DNA from: Devosia elaeis
GTDB lineage: Bacteria > Pseudomonadota > Alphaproteobacteria > Rhizobiales > Devosiaceae
Direction of reading: 5' to 3'
Length of the DNA stretch: 58,958 bases
Assembly: GCF_001650025.1 (NCBI RefSeq)
Contig: NZ_LVVY01000060.1
Span: 1 to 58,958 of the forward strand
Part shown: one piece after another, positions 9,901 to 18,144 of the stretch
Numbering within the stretch: position 1 is the first letter of the stretch
Layout of the letters: every line of letters starts with the position of its first letter
Translations under genes and position numbers: made by a program
Notes under the pieces: model-generated
What the model saw: only the letters and a program-made list of their open reading frames with translations
Databases searched by the model: none
What the model was told of the DNA's origin: nothing

Positions 9901-10407
9901 CCAATCCTGCTCCTCGGGCACGAGGATGAAGAGCTGGCCCTGCGAATAATCCTCCGGCGGGCCCTGTTCCACCGCATCTGCCGGATCGCCCGAACCGAAG
10001 AGATCGGAAAACAGCAATTGCGGATTGCCCTTCTCGCCCCTTTTATTGCCCACGGTCAGCAGCTTGCACAGCCGTCCATAGGCCGCCCTGTCGGTGGGAT
10101 AGGCGATGATGTCGGGCGTGCCGTCGGCAAAGGCCAGCCGCACGCCGACCAGATAGCGGAAATCGGGACTGCGCCTCTTATTGTCGCGCGCCGTGACATA
10201 GCCGCGAACCACCCCGGCAAAGGAATTGCGATCGCACACGCCTAGGGCGGTCATGCCCATTTCCATGGCCTGGGCCACCAGTTCTTCCGGATGCGAGCCG
10301 CCCCGCAGGAAGGAGAAATTCGTGGTGCTGATCAATTCGGCGTAGAACGGAGGCGCGAGCACGATCGGCTTGGGCGCCTTGTCCTGGGGAGGAAGGGGTG
10401 CGTTCAT
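6949..10407 (-). CDS. dnaE2: Error-prone DNA polymerase DnaE2 (ImuC)
   Basis: 1152-residue C-family polymerase that performs SOS mutagenesis with ImuA and ImuB. Domains: PHP (about 20-220), palm with GRGSAANS (374-381) and PDIDVDF (413-419, catalytic aspartates), fingers and helix-hairpin-helix, then a C-terminal OB fold (WPKLFKDD to HIVAEDM). The ATG at 10407 overlaps the imuB stop as ATGA, so the pair is translationally coupled. A longer frame runs upstream inside imuB but begins with residues unlike the family. It is last in the LexA-controlled operon imuA-imuB-dnaE2. Confidence 0.96.
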   Translation of the reverse strand: MNAPLPPQDKAPKPIVLAPPFYAELISTTNFSFLRGGSHPEELVAQAMEMGMTALGVCDRNSFAGVVRGYVTARDNKRRSPDFRYLVGVRLAFADGTPDIIAYPTDRAAYGRLCKLLTVGNKRGEKGNPQLLFSDLFGSGDPADAVEQGPPEDYSQGQLFILVPEEQDWALTEKNLDHLSRQAPGRVWVAGVPHFDGHDRVRLNRVSALAKRHGAAMIASNDARYHQPERSMVLDVVTCIREHVTLEEAGFRLSANAERHLKLPEEMARLFAEHPDAIAQTQAFTARIGFSLSQLEYNYPEETTGEGETAQQTLERLTWEGAAKRFPEGLSKDIEQTIRTELKLISDKLYAAYFLTVYDIVKFAREEKGILCQGRGSAANSTVCFCLGITSVDPRKANLVFGRFISTERDEPPDIDVDFEHERREEVMQYVYQKYGGRRTGLTANVISYRSRSAIRETAKVFGVSDDTIAAFNQLHWGWGSKLDLRDLRSLGLNPDDPVMAQMFEVVKVLRGFPRHLSQHVGGFVITRDSLESLVPISKSAMDSRTIIEWNKDDIDALKILKVDVLALGMLTCLRRAFELMETHYGRRVELTELQNEEYHHPERARPVYEMTHRADTVGVFQIESRAQMTMLPRLRPKEFYDLVIEVAIVRPGPIQGGMVHPYLKRRDGIEPWTADPDDPVDMVLEKTLGIPLFQEQAMQMAIKGAGFTEGEADQLRRAMASWRRTGKIDVFKQRFITGMVDNPGRSYDRAFAERCFSQIEGFAEYGFPESHAASFALLVYASCWLKCHYPDVFLCALLNSQPMGFYAPSQLVRDAVEHGVEVRPPDVNESGLESALERNARDPRDHIWSRHRDMAEEIRTEHAVRLGLRRVEGLAEKDIIRIVEHRGDGYGSVRELWLRSGVPIASLEKLARADAFASMGLNRREALWAVKGLIGTHGAETLPLFAAAASPSDGAAEEPADLPLMAPGEEVIHDYSTLALSLKGHPVQFLRPMLMARGTTRAENLVSVPSDIVVEVAGLVLVRQRPGTASGVIFATLEDETGIANVVVWPKLFKDDRLRKILLSSRMLAVRGKVQSSHGVIHIVAEDMTDLTPYLLDLSHGKDIGERMLARADEGKSGSDRPESRNREALREIELARRRAYAALPGGRNFH

Positions 10408-12074
10408 GCGAACAATCCATGCAGATACCAGGCCGGCGGCACCGCGCCGCTGTAAAAACCCTGGCGGAACACCCAGAAACGGCGGCCGTCCTGGTCTTCG
10501 ACCACGTAATAATCCCGCGTTCCCGCATCGGGATCGAAAGACGGCAGGCGAGGAATATAGGGTGGCGGCTCCGGCTCTTCCCCCGGTTCCGGCTCCTTGG
10601 GTGTGGGAGGTTCGACCAGTTTGAGCTGGGCGCCGCTGCGCCACCATTCCGCGCCCAGCCGCTCGGGCCCCTCGCCCCTGATCAGGCGGTAATTTTCCCG
10701 TCGCCAGACCATCGAGGCCGGCAGGCCATCGGGCACCTCGGCCATGATCGCCACCCGCTCGGGCTCGGGCAAGAGACGCAAGGGACGCTGCAGCACCGGC
10801 GCCGCGAGCGGCTCGGCACGGACGGCCACGGCCGGCACCAGCCGGGCCGCCCGTTCGGGCAGGCGGGAGGCGATCAATTCGGTTTTCAGCACGGCGCCCG
10901 GGCCCAGCCGGCTCGCCAGGCGGTCATTGAGCCGATCGATATCCTCGAGGCCGTTTTCGTCCGAAAAGGCCCCTTTCTGGACCGCATCGAGGCTTTCGAG
11001 GCTGGAGGCCGCCAAGCGCACCATGTCGATGCCGAAACCGGCATCATATTCGCCCGCCAGCCGCTGGGCCCGATGGCGGAACAGCGCAGTGATATGGTCT
11101 GGATCGCGGGTCAGGCGGGCCGCATTGAGCGACAGCGTCATCACCTTGTGATCCACCCGGTAGAGAAAAAGATGGAAGCTCTGCGCGCCCATGCCCGCCT
11201 CCGCGAGCCGGCAGCTCAATTGCACCGCCAGGTCATGAAGGATCAGCAACACGTCTTCCATGAGGCTGACCGGCTCGGCGAGGCGTCTGTCGGCATGATG
11301 ATCGGCCGGCGGCAGCCGCGGGGACATCCGCTCTTCGATCTCGCCATAGGCCTGATCCAGCCGCAGCAGGAATTGCGCGCCGAACCGCGCCTGCAAGGGC
11401 TTGCGCGGGCGCTGCCGCACCTGGCCGATCCGGGTCAGTCCCATTTGCGTGAGCCCGGAAACTTGGCTTTCCGACACCCGGAGGGCGGCGACCGGCAGGG
11501 CGTCGAGCACGTTCTCGAAGCCCTCCTCCGTCAAGACCTGGCTGCGGGCGAAATGACTGACGGCCCAGGCCGCCCCGATCGTGGACGCGATGGCGCCGGA
11601 CACCACATAGCCTAGGGCCCGCAGCCGCCCGAGCAGTTGGCGCAGCATGGCGGCCTCGCCACCGAACAGATGGCTCACCCCGGTAATGTCGAGCACCAGA
11701 TCGCCGAACCGGGACATGTCGGTGAGCACCGAGACCAGCGGGCTGGCATTGGAATGCCAGTCGGCAAAACCTTCGAAGGCGCTTTCGAGCAGCGGCCGGT
11801 CGATTTCACGCACCACCATGTCCGGCTTTATCGCCCGGGCATCGGCCAGGTTCTGCCCGATGCGCAGCCCCTCGCGGCTGAGATCGGGATCGATCACGGC
11901 CAGCCGCAGCCTGCCCTTGATGCGTTCATAGAGGGCCAGCGGGACCGGCTGCAGCGCCGGATCAGCTCGCTTGAGATAATCGGTGGCCCAGAACGGCAGG
12001 TACAGCGCCAGGAAGCGGCGCGGCTGGACGTGCCGGATGCGATATTGCGGGCTGGGATATGAGAGCAAAGCCAT
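10404..12074 (-). CDS. imuB: ImuB, Y-family polymerase-like mutasome scaffold
   Basis: 556 residues. ImuB proteins resemble Y-family polymerases but lack catalysis and link DnaE2 to the sliding clamp. Here the N-terminus reads RRFLALYLPFWATDYL, where active enzymes carry the first catalytic aspartate, and the SIDE region is replaced by FGDLVLDITG. Both changes agree with an inactive polymerase. The chosen ATG at 12074 (MALLSYPSPQY) lies inside imuA and overlaps it by 113 bp; no in-frame start was found closer to the conserved RRFLALYLP. The stop overlaps the dnaE2 start. The clamp-binding motif was not pinned down. Confidence 0.92.
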   Translation of the reverse strand: MALLSYPSPQYRIRHVQPRRFLALYLPFWATDYLKRADPALQPVPLALYERIKGRLRLAVIDPDLSREGLRIGQNLADARAIKPDMVVREIDRPLLESAFEGFADWHSNASPLVSVLTDMSRFGDLVLDITGVSHLFGGEAAMLRQLLGRLRALGYVVSGAIASTIGAAWAVSHFARSQVLTEEGFENVLDALPVAALRVSESQVSGLTQMGLTRIGQVRQRPRKPLQARFGAQFLLRLDQAYGEIEERMSPRLPPADHHADRRLAEPVSLMEDVLLILHDLAVQLSCRLAEAGMGAQSFHLFLYRVDHKVMTLSLNAARLTRDPDHITALFRHRAQRLAGEYDAGFGIDMVRLAASSLESLDAVQKGAFSDENGLEDIDRLNDRLASRLGPGAVLKTELIASRLPERAARLVPAVAVRAEPLAAPVLQRPLRLLPEPERVAIMAEVPDGLPASMVWRRENYRLIRGEGPERLGAEWWRSGAQLKLVEPPTPKEPEPGEEPEPPPYIPRLPSFDPDAGTRDYYVVEDQDGRRFWVFRQGFYSGAVPPAWYLHGLFA

Positions 12075-12768
12075 TTCTGGTCCATTCCAACAACCAATCG
12101 GTGCGATTGCCGGCAATACGGCCCTTTTCCAGCCGCAGCCGCCAGCGCGCAGGCCCGGGCGCGCGCTCGTCGTAAAGCGGGCGGCCACTGGAAAAGGGCC
12201 GCAAATGCCAGCGCAGATGCCCGGCGCTGCTGGCGCGCCGCTGCCCGTAGCGCAGCAGGAACAGCGACACCTTGCTGCCGCTGCTGCGCAGGCTGAGCCG
12301 CCGGCTGGCGGTGAAATCGAGCAATTTGGGATCGCCCCGCACATCGGCGATCATGGCGGCGACGGCGCGGCAGCCGGCCACCTCCTCGGCGGCCCACAGC
12401 AATTCCCCCATATCGGCGGCACGCACGAGCACCAGCCGGGCCGGATCGAGCCCGAACCAGGAGAGACCAGGTCCATAGGGCAGGCCCAGTTTCTGCGCAT
12501 CCTCGCCCAATTGCAGGTAGAAAATCGTCGGCCGGCGCGCGGTCACCAGGCTCTTCGCCTGCGCCAGGGCAAAGCCCAGGCTGGCGCCGCCATCGCGGAT
12601 TTCATCGGCGAAGATTTCCTGCACCAGCCCGCCCGGCAGCTCCGGAAAGGCCTCGCCTCCCGCCATATCGGGCCGGCGCGCCGTCTCCAGCAAAGCCGGC
12701 TTGCGCTCGATATCGGCAATGACATTGCGCAGCGCGGCAAGGCGCTGTCGGCGATCGGGGGCCTGCAT
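11962..12768 (-). CDS. imuA: ImuA, SOS mutagenesis accessory protein
   Basis: 268 residues from the ATG at 12768 (MQAPDRRQRLAAL). First gene of the mutasome operon, needed with ImuB for DnaE2-dependent translesion synthesis. It is a RecA-like fold relative: the family blocks IFYLQLGEDAQKLGLPYGPGL and DPARLVLVRA, GELLWAAEEV and SKVSLFLLRYG are visible in order. No clear Walker A is seen. A longer frame to 12867 would read through the LexA box and is rejected. The C-terminus overlaps imuB by 113 bp. Confidence 0.9.
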   Translation of the reverse strand: MQAPDRRQRLAALRNVIADIERKPALLETARRPDMAGGEAFPELPGGLVQEIFADEIRDGGASLGFALAQAKSLVTARRPTIFYLQLGEDAQKLGLPYGPGLSWFGLDPARLVLVRAADMGELLWAAEEVAGCRAVAAMIADVRGDPKLLDFTASRRLSLRSSGSKVSLFLLRYGQRRASSAGHLRWHLRPFSSGRPLYDERAPGPARWRLRLEKGRIAGNRTDWLLEWTRNGFALISQPAISHPARPAAPLPGAVPAVLGHRLSQAS

Positions 12769-12785
12769 GATGCGACCAATTACAT

Positions 12786-12800
12786 GAACAAAACAGGAAC
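12786..12800 (-). promoter_or_regulatory. LexA (SOS) box upstream of imuA
   Basis: On the minus strand the sequence is GTTCCTGTTTTGTTC, a perfect match to the alphaproteobacterial LexA operator GTTC-N7-GTTC. It ends 17 bp before the imuA ATG at 12768, where bound LexA would block transcription of imuA-imuB-dnaE2. The site is seen; repression follows from the known LexA site of alphaproteobacteria. Confidence 0.9.
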
Positions 12801-12987
12801 ATTTAGACTCCGAATTCTCCCGGAGTCGAGTCTCTTTTTGTCCCCGGTCGGTGTGGCCCGGCTGCATCAGCGCCGGTCAAGAGCACGTGAAAGCGGCCCC
12901 AGGCCATTGAGCCCGCGCCGCTTATGACTAAGTCTTGCCCCGCTGGCCCCCGGCCTGATCACGCGATTATTCCCACGGAAGGCCGAT

Positions 12988-13443
12988 ATGTTCGAAGCCC
13001 TGACCCGCCTGTTCGGCAAGGCCGAGGCGCCCGCCGATCTTTCCGATCCCAAACTGGCCGTCGCCGCCCTGCTCGTGCACCTGGCCGCCGTGGACGGGGT
13101 GATGCAGGACAGCGAGCGCAATGCCATTCGCGGCGCGCTGATGGACCATTACGACCTGGACGAGGCGGCGGTGGACAAGCTGGTCCGAGACGCGGCAAGG
13201 CGCGATGCCGAGGCGGTGGATTTCTATAAGTTTACCAGCGGCTTGACCCGGCTGGACATGGACGACCGCATCGAGATCATCCGCATGATGTGGCGCGTGG
13301 TCTTTGCCGACCGCTCCAATCACGAGCTCGAGGACAACATGGTCTGGCGCATTGCCGAACTGATCGGCGTCTCCAGCCGCGACCGCACAATCCTGCGCAA
13401 CCAGATGCGCGGCCGGGCCGCCGAAGCGGTCGAGGATCAATAG
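12988..13443 (+). CDS. TerB-family (COG4103-like) protein
   Basis: 151 residues, all-helical TerB-like domain. The family recurs as a small acidic metal- or membrane-associated domain; a tellurite phenotype should not be assumed. Typical blocks are LAVAALLVHLAAVDGVM (about 25-41), followed by an ExxxI helix, and RIEIIRMMWRVVFADRSNHELE (split, about 92-113). The ATG follows ACGGAAGG. It is divergent from imuA and convergent with the next gene, whose stop overlaps its last bases (13437-13443). Confidence 0.8.
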   Translation: MFEALTRLFGKAEAPADLSDPKLAVAALLVHLAAVDGVMQDSERNAIRGALMDHYDLDEAAVDKLVRDAARRDAEAVDFYKFTSGLTRLDMDDRIEIIRMMWRVVFADRSNHELEDNMVWRIAELIGVSSRDRTILRNQMRGRAAEAVEDQ

Positions 13444-14003
13444 GCCGAAAAGGCGCCGATGATCTCGACCTCGTCGGTCATGCAGTTGAAATCTCCAGCT
13501 TTATCAGCGGCTTGGCGTGCTTTTTCATTGGCGTCTTCATTGGCCAGCGCGTCGATATAGGCGATGTGGCAGCTATTACCCTCCTGGAGCTGGGTGACCA
13601 CCAGGACCTGGCCCTTGTTGATTCCCGTTTCCGGATCGGCGGTGTGATAGCGCACGATCGTGGCGATGGGCAGCCAGCGGCCCTGGGCATTGGACAGCCG
13701 CCATTCCAACGTGTTTCCAAGCTCGTTGAACGGCGGAAGTGTTTGAAATCCCGCATTATTCTTGTCGACATTGAAGCCGTAGCGCAGGGAGAAACGCAGG
13801 TCCCCCTCCTGCACCATGAGCGGATAGCCGCGATAGCCCGGACAGGTCCAGCTGGCGCCGAAATCGTCGGCATCGAGCACCAGGCACTGGTCCAGATCGA
13901 GCTCGGTATAGACGCTCATCGCCCCCGGCTGGGCCAAAGCGGGGCCCGTCGCCAATGCTAACGCCAGGACCGAATTGGTGAGCAGACTGTTAACCCTGAG
14001 CAT
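13437..14003 (-). CDS. Hypothetical secreted protein
   Basis: 188 residues from the ATG at 14003; a TTG two codons earlier is less likely. The first 24 residues form a signal peptide (NSLLTNSVLALALATGPALAQ region) ending at ALA-Q. The mature part has four cysteines (in DQCLVL, SWTCPGY, NSCHIAY and FNCMTDE), which could form two disulfides in the periplasm. No family recognised. Monocistronic between the TerB-like gene and uspA. Confidence 0.7.
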   Translation of the reverse strand: MLRVNSLLTNSVLALALATGPALAQPGAMSVYTELDLDQCLVLDADDFGASWTCPGYRGYPLMVQEGDLRFSLRYGFNVDKNNAGFQTLPPFNELGNTLEWRLSNAQGRWLPIATIVRYHTADPETGINKGQVLVVTQLQEGNSCHIAYIDALANEDANEKARQAADKAGDFNCMTDEVEIIGAFSAY

Positions 14004-14103
14004 CGCCAAAATGGTCTCCTCGCTATCGCATCGACATGATCGAGATCAATGTGCCACCATCATGGCCGTGCCAAGGGAAATGCAGTCGAACACGGAGGAT
14101 CCA

Positions 14104-14553
14104 ATGTTCAAGAATCTGCTGATCGCCATCGACGGTTCCGAGCTGGGCGGCAAGGCGCTGGATGCCGGAATCGCGCTGGCCCGCACCCATGAGGCCGGGC
14201 TGCTGATCCTGACCGCCACCGACCCGGTCAGCACCGGCATCGGCTCGGGCGGCTTCGGCACCATCGATGCCGGCCATATCGTCGCCCGGCTGGAAGAGAA
14301 TTACGCCGCCGAGGCCAGGACGCTGCTTGCCGAGGCCAGCGCCCGCGCCGAAGCCGCCGGGCTCGCCGCCCAGACAGTGCATGTGCCGCGCCAGCGTCCG
14401 GCCGATGCCATTCTGGCCGCCGCCAAGGAGCAGGGCATCGATACCATAGTCATGGGCTCCCATGGACGGCGCGGGCTGGGACGGCTGCTCCTGGGCAGCC
14501 AGGCGGCCGAAGTGCTGGCGCGCTCGCCCATTCCGGTGCTGATCGTCAAATAG
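14104..14553 (+). CDS. Universal stress protein, UspA family
   Basis: 149 residues, one Usp domain. It starts with the family block MFKNLLIAIDGSELGGKAL and carries the ATP-type motif GSHGRRGLGRLLLGS near the C-terminus (G-x2-G-x9-G-S), so it probably binds nucleotide. The ATG at 14104 follows GGAGGATCCA; frames extending upstream do not look coding. Monocistronic. The target of its stress role is not evident. Confidence 0.92.
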   Translation: MFKNLLIAIDGSELGGKALDAGIALARTHEAGLLILTATDPVSTGIGSGGFGTIDAGHIVARLEENYAAEARTLLAEASARAEAAGLAAQTVHVPRQRPADAILAAAKEQGIDTIVMGSHGRRGLGRLLLGSQAAEVLARSPIPVLIVK

Positions 14554-14661
14554 GCCGGACCGCCGGGTGGTGCGGCGGATTTGAGACTTGCCTTTGGCGG
14601 GCTTTGTGGGCAGAACCTGCCCCCATTCCGTCCCCTCCCGCACGGCAAGCCAAGGCTAGAC

Positions 14662-15192
14662 ATGAATATCGACGCGATCCCCACCGGCAAGAATCCGCCC
14701 GACGACCTCAACGTCATCATCGAGGTCCCGCTCGGTGGCGAGCCGATCAAGTACGAAATCGACAAGGAGAGCGGCGCGCTGTTCGTCGACCGCTTCCTCT
14801 ATACGCCCATGCGCTATCCGGGCAATTACGGCTTCGTGCCCCATACCCTGTGCGGCGACGGCGACCCGCTCGACGTCATCGTGATGAATTCGCGCCCCCT
14901 GGTGCCCGGCGCCGTGGTGCGCTCGCGCCCGGTCGGCGTGCTGTTCATGGAAGACGATGGCGGCCAGGACGAAAAGATCATCGCCGTGCCGGTCTCCAAG
15001 CTGACCCGCATGTATGACGGGATCACCGATATCGGCGACCTGCCGGAAATCCAGCTCGAACGGGTCAAGCACTTCTTCACCCATTACAAGGATCTCGAGC
15101 CGGGCAAATGGGCCAAGATCGACCGGATCGGCAACCTGGCCGATGCGCGCAAGGTGATCCTCGATTCCATCGCCCTGGCGCAAAAGGCCTGA
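14662..15192 (+). CDS. ppa: Inorganic pyrophosphatase (soluble, type I)
   Basis: 176 residues, full length for bacterial family I. Hydrolyses pyrophosphate to phosphate in the cytoplasm, with Mg2+. The signature DGDPLDVIV (about 71-79) carries the metal-binding aspartates; [11 protein letters not shown] precedes it. The ATG at 14662 (MNIDAIPTG) is the conserved family start. A membrane pyrophosphatase lies 3 kb downstream, so the cell has both dissipating and energy-conserving routes for PPi. Confidence 0.97.
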   Translation: MNIDAIPTGKNPPDDLNVIIEVPLGGEPIKYEIDKESGALFVDRFLYTPMRYPGNYGFVPHTLCGDGDPLDVIVMNSRPLVPGAVVRSRPVGVLFMEDDGGQDEKIIAVPVSKLTRMYDGITDIGDLPEIQLERVKHFFTHYKDLEPGKWAKIDRIGNLADARKVILDSIALAQKA

Positions 15193-15261
15193 TTTTTCGA
15201 TCCTATCGCGGCTTCCGGCGTTGTACGAAGACCATATTCGTCCCGCCGGAGGCCTTTTTCT

Positions 15262-16641
15262 ATGCATCGTCTCGCCGTCCTCGCCGCCACAGGCCTGCTT
15301 GCCCTGCCCGCGATCGCCCAGGAGGCGGCCATGCCCTCCGATGCCGATATCGCGAAAATCCTCGGCGACCGGATCGGCCGCGACCAGGCCAATGTCGGCA
15401 TCGCCGTGGCGGTGATCGAGAACGGGCAAACCCGTTTCGTCTCCCATGGCACGATCGGCGTCGATTCGGACGTGCCGGTGGACGAGCACACAATCTTCGA
15501 AGCCGGCTCGATCACCAAGGTCTTCACCAATCTGCTGCTGGCGCAATTGGTGGAAGCGGGACGGATCGACCTCGATGCGCCCATCGCCACCTATCTGCCC
15601 GAAGGCACGATCCTGCCCCGGGAGGGCGGCCGCGCCATCACCGCCTTCGATCTCGCCACCCATAGCGCGGGCCTGTCGGGCCTGCCCGAGGACCTGATGG
15701 CGCGCGGCCTCGACAATCCCTATTCCGGCTATGGCGCCGAAGGGCTGATGGCCTGGCTCGCCGATTACGACCTGCCCCGGCCCATCGGCGAGAGCTTCGA
15801 ATATGCCAATGCCGGCACGGCGCTGCTGGCCCAGGCCATCGAACAGGTCAGCGGCGAACCCTATGTCGACCTGCTGCAGCGAAACATCCTCGATCCCCTG
15901 GACATGGACGAAACCAGCCTGGCCCTGACCGGAATGGAGCGGCCCGACATGGCCCAGGGCCATGACGCGGCCCGCGAAATCGTGCCCTATTGGGATTTCG
16001 ACGCCTTCGCCCCGGTGGGCGGATTGCTGAGCACCAGTTCGGACCTGGCCAAATTCATCGCCGCCGCCAGCGGCGCGGCGGACAGCGAATTGAAGCCGGC
16101 CTTCGACGCCATGCTGGCGCGCACCCGGCCGGCCGATGGCGGCGATTCCATCGGCCTGGGCTGGTTCCTCACCGATACGGGTCAGGGCGAGATCGTCTGG
16201 CACAACGGCATCACCGCCGGCTTCCGCAGCTTTGCCGGCTTCGAGCGGCAGAGCGGCAATGGCGTGGTCGTCTTGTCCAATATGGTGACCCAGGCCGGCA
16301 TCGAGGATATCGGCATGCACCTGCTCGACCCGGCCCTGCCGCTGCGCGAACAGCCGCAAATCCGCACCCAGGTGGAGATCGACCCGGCCCTGCTCGACGA
16401 TTATGTCGGCGAATATGTGCTGGGCCCGGGCGCCGTCATCACCATCACCGCCGAAAACGGCCGGCTCTTCGCGCAATTGACCGGCCAGGAACGCTTCGAA
16501 ATCTTCCCCGAAAGCGAGACCGAATTCTTCTATCGCATCGTCGATGCGCAGATCACCTTCGATGTGCATGCGGGCGACGTGAAATCGCTGATGCTGCACC
16601 AGAACGGCCAGGACCTGCCGGGGCTGAAACTGGTGGAATAG
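15262..16641 (+). CDS. Exported serine hydrolase, class C beta-lactamase fold
   Basis: 459 residues with a signal peptide (LAVLAATGLLALPAIAQ). Active-site motifs: SITK (S-x-x-K) about residue 80, YAN in FEYANAGTALL about 181, and HNG in IVWHNGITAGF about 314 in place of KTG. The last ~100 residues form a separate beta-rich domain found in many such hydrolases. ATG after GGAGG (15248-15252). Likely a periplasmic peptidase or esterase; HNG and the context give no reason to call it an antibiotic beta-lactamase. Confidence 0.85.
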   Translation: MHRLAVLAATGLLALPAIAQEAAMPSDADIAKILGDRIGRDQANVGIAVAVIENGQTRFVSHGTIGVDSDVPVDEHTIFEAGSITKVFTNLLLAQLVEAGRIDLDAPIATYLPEGTILPREGGRAITAFDLATHSAGLSGLPEDLMARGLDNPYSGYGAEGLMAWLADYDLPRPIGESFEYANAGTALLAQAIEQVSGEPYVDLLQRNILDPLDMDETSLALTGMERPDMAQGHDAAREIVPYWDFDAFAPVGGLLSTSSDLAKFIAAASGAADSELKPAFDAMLARTRPADGGDSIGLGWFLTDTGQGEIVWHNGITAGFRSFAGFERQSGNGVVVLSNMVTQAGIEDIGMHLLDPALPLREQPQIRTQVEIDPALLDDYVGEYVLGPGAVITITAENGRLFAQLTGQERFEIFPESETEFFYRIVDAQITFDVHAGDVKSLMLHQNGQDLPGLKLVE

Positions 16642-16642
16642 G

Positions 16643-16951
16643 AGAGATTTGCCCTGCGGGACGGGTCGGAACCCGTCAAGGGGGAGGTGCCGCATCGCGT
16701 TTGGGGCACTATTGCGCGTCACACGCCGGCCCAACACCCTCCCCCTTGCGGGCAGGGCTGGGGTGGGGGTCGTGCGGTGATCCGCTGATGGACCCCCACC
16801 CTCATTCCCTCCCCTCAAGGGGGAGGGAGGCGATGGAGCCGTCAAATCAATGCAGGAAACGTTCAAAGGGAACACTCCCGGCGCAGGCCGGGATCCACCT
16901 TGAGGTGTTCCGCCGCGGAAGATGGACCCCGGCCTGCGCCGGGGTGACATC
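16643..16951. repeat. Composite of three intergenic palindromic repeats
   Basis: This gap of about 400 bp between the hydrolase and the HODM-like gene holds no gene. It holds (a) 16643-16690, whose reverse complement recurs at 58697-58743; (b) 16736-16850, with CCCTCCCCTCAAGGGGGAGG and the tail GCGATGGAGCCGTCAAATCA, recurring at 24358-24431 and inverted at 46051-46110; (c) 16873-16951, an inverted pair around GGCGCAGGCCGGG / CCCGGCCTGCGCC similar in design to 21998-22100. Confidence 0.8.
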
Positions 16952-17037
16952 GGCGCGCGGGGGCGGGTCGGTTGGGGGATGACGCACATTCCCCCGGCGC
17001 CATTGCCAAGAGCGTGGCGGGGCGCTCATATGCCGGC

Positions 17038-17943
17038 ATGACGCCCCTGCCCTATGACCTTGCCGCCCGCCTGTTCCAGATCGGCACCCGGCCCATCGAT
17101 CCGGCGGACTGGCTGGAGCCGGACGCGGCCATGGCAGGCCAGCTCGCCGAAAAGGCGCGGCTGCGACACCTCCATCCCGAGGCGATCTTCGCCGAACGGC
17201 CGGAGAGCCGCCCCGCCCAGGCCGAAATCCTGGCGCTGCTGGCCCAATACCTGCCCGGGCGCTTTCCAAAGCTCTGGCGGCGCGAGGGGCGGGTCATCCA
17301 TATCGCGCCGAGCGGCGAGACCATCGACCTCGATGGCGCGGACAGCCCGCTCCGTGTCGCCGCGCGGCTGATCCAGGACGATCTCCTGCTGCTCGAGCGC
17401 GACGCCGAGGCCTGGCGGCTGACCGCCGGGGCCCTGGCCTTTCCCTCCTCCTGGACGCTGGCGGAAAAGCTGGGCCGGAGGCTCGACGCCATTCATGATC
17501 CGGTGCCCGGCTTCGGCCCCGGCACGCGGGCGGCGCAGATCATGGCCCGCATGTTCGACGCCGCGCGGCCTGAAACCCCGATGCTGCGCTGGAATTTTTC
17601 GCTCTATGGCGATGCGCGGCTCTTCCATCCCGACAATCTCGGCCCGGAGGTGCCGCGCTTTGGCGCCGGGCAGCGCGCCGACCCGGTGGTGCTGCGGGTG
17701 GAACGGCAGACCTTGCGAAAATTGCCGCAGACCGGGGCCATGGCCTTCACCATCCGCATCGGGCTGCATGACCTCAACGCATTGGCAGGCCATCCCCAGG
17801 CCGGACGCATCGCCGCGGCCTTGCGCGAGCAGGTGGCGGCCCTGACCCCCGAACAGCTCGCCTATAAGGGCCTGACCCGGGAAAAGACCCGCCTGCTGGC
17901 GCGGCTGGACGAGATGGGCAAGGCTAGCGCGGGGCAGGTTTAG
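17038..17943 (+). CDS. HODM / DUF3445-family heme-dependent protein
   Basis: 301 residues matching the DUF3445 family, which includes heme-dependent oxidative N-demethylases. Family blocks: GTRPIDPADWLEPD (about 17-30), FPSSWTLAEKLGRRLDAIHDPVPGFG split across 139-163, and MLRWNFSLYGD then RVERQTLRKLP, GAMAFTIRI. The conserved tryptophan- and arginine-rich core is intact. The ATG at 17038 was chosen because upstream codons lie in a repeat. Substrate unknown. Cytoplasmic, with no signal peptide. Confidence 0.75.
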   Translation: MTPLPYDLAARLFQIGTRPIDPADWLEPDAAMAGQLAEKARLRHLHPEAIFAERPESRPAQAEILALLAQYLPGRFPKLWRREGRVIHIAPSGETIDLDGADSPLRVAARLIQDDLLLLERDAEAWRLTAGALAFPSSWTLAEKLGRRLDAIHDPVPGFGPGTRAAQIMARMFDAARPETPMLRWNFSLYGDARLFHPDNLGPEVPRFGAGQRADPVVLRVERQTLRKLPQTGAMAFTIRIGLHDLNALAGHPQAGRIAAALREQVAALTPEQLAYKGLTREKTRLLARLDEMGKASAGQV

Positions 17944-17960
17944 CATCCAACCCAATCGCA

Positions 17961-18043
17961 ATCGTCACCCTCGGGCTTGACCCGAGGGTTCTTTGTTTTG
18001 GATGCATCGCAAACGCCCTCGGGTCAGGCCCGAGGGTGACGAT
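17961..18043. repeat. Intergenic palindromic repeat pair (CTCGGGCTTGACCCGAG family)
   Basis: Two palindromes, CCTCGGGCTTGACCCGAGG and CCTCGGGTCAGGCCCGAGG, face each other. The outer ends ATCGTCACCC / GGGTGACGAT are also inverted, so the whole block can fold as one cruciform. Relatives lie at 53820-53920 and 58521-58656. Confidence 0.8.
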
Positions 18044-18087
18044 CCGGGGGTGGGGGGAGTTCAGTTATCCACTGATGTCCGGTAAGC

Positions 18088-18115
18088 AAAAGGCCCGGAG
18101 CATGCGCCCCGGGCC
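18088..18115 (-). terminator. Intrinsic terminator of hppA
   Basis: On the minus strand GGCCCGG (18115-18109) pairs with CCGGGCC (18098-18092) around a 10-base loop and is followed by TTTT. It sits about 30 bp after the hppA stop. Confidence 0.8.
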
Positions 18116-18144
18116 GTCTTCGATCCGGTCCGGACAAGGGCCGG

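Noticed and set aside
10408-10647. N-terminal extension of dnaE2
   Set aside because: The 80 extra codons lie inside imuB in another frame, and conserved DnaE2 sequence starts only after the ATG at 10407.
12988-13443. Tellurite resistance determinant
   Set aside because: Only a single TerB-like domain is present, with no terC/D/E/Z neighbours. The fold alone does not imply resistance.
15262-16641. Antibiotic beta-lactamase
   Set aside because: It has the class C fold but HNG in place of KTG, an extra C-terminal domain and no ampR neighbour. General serine hydrolase is the safer call.
16643-16951. CRISPR array
   Set aside because: The repeats are scattered inverted pairs of several families, not regularly spaced direct repeats, and no cas gene is present.
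14656-16989. 777-codon open frame on the minus strand
   Set aside because: Antisense to ppa and the serine hydrolase, and it runs on through repeats. Composition is typical of a shadow frame.
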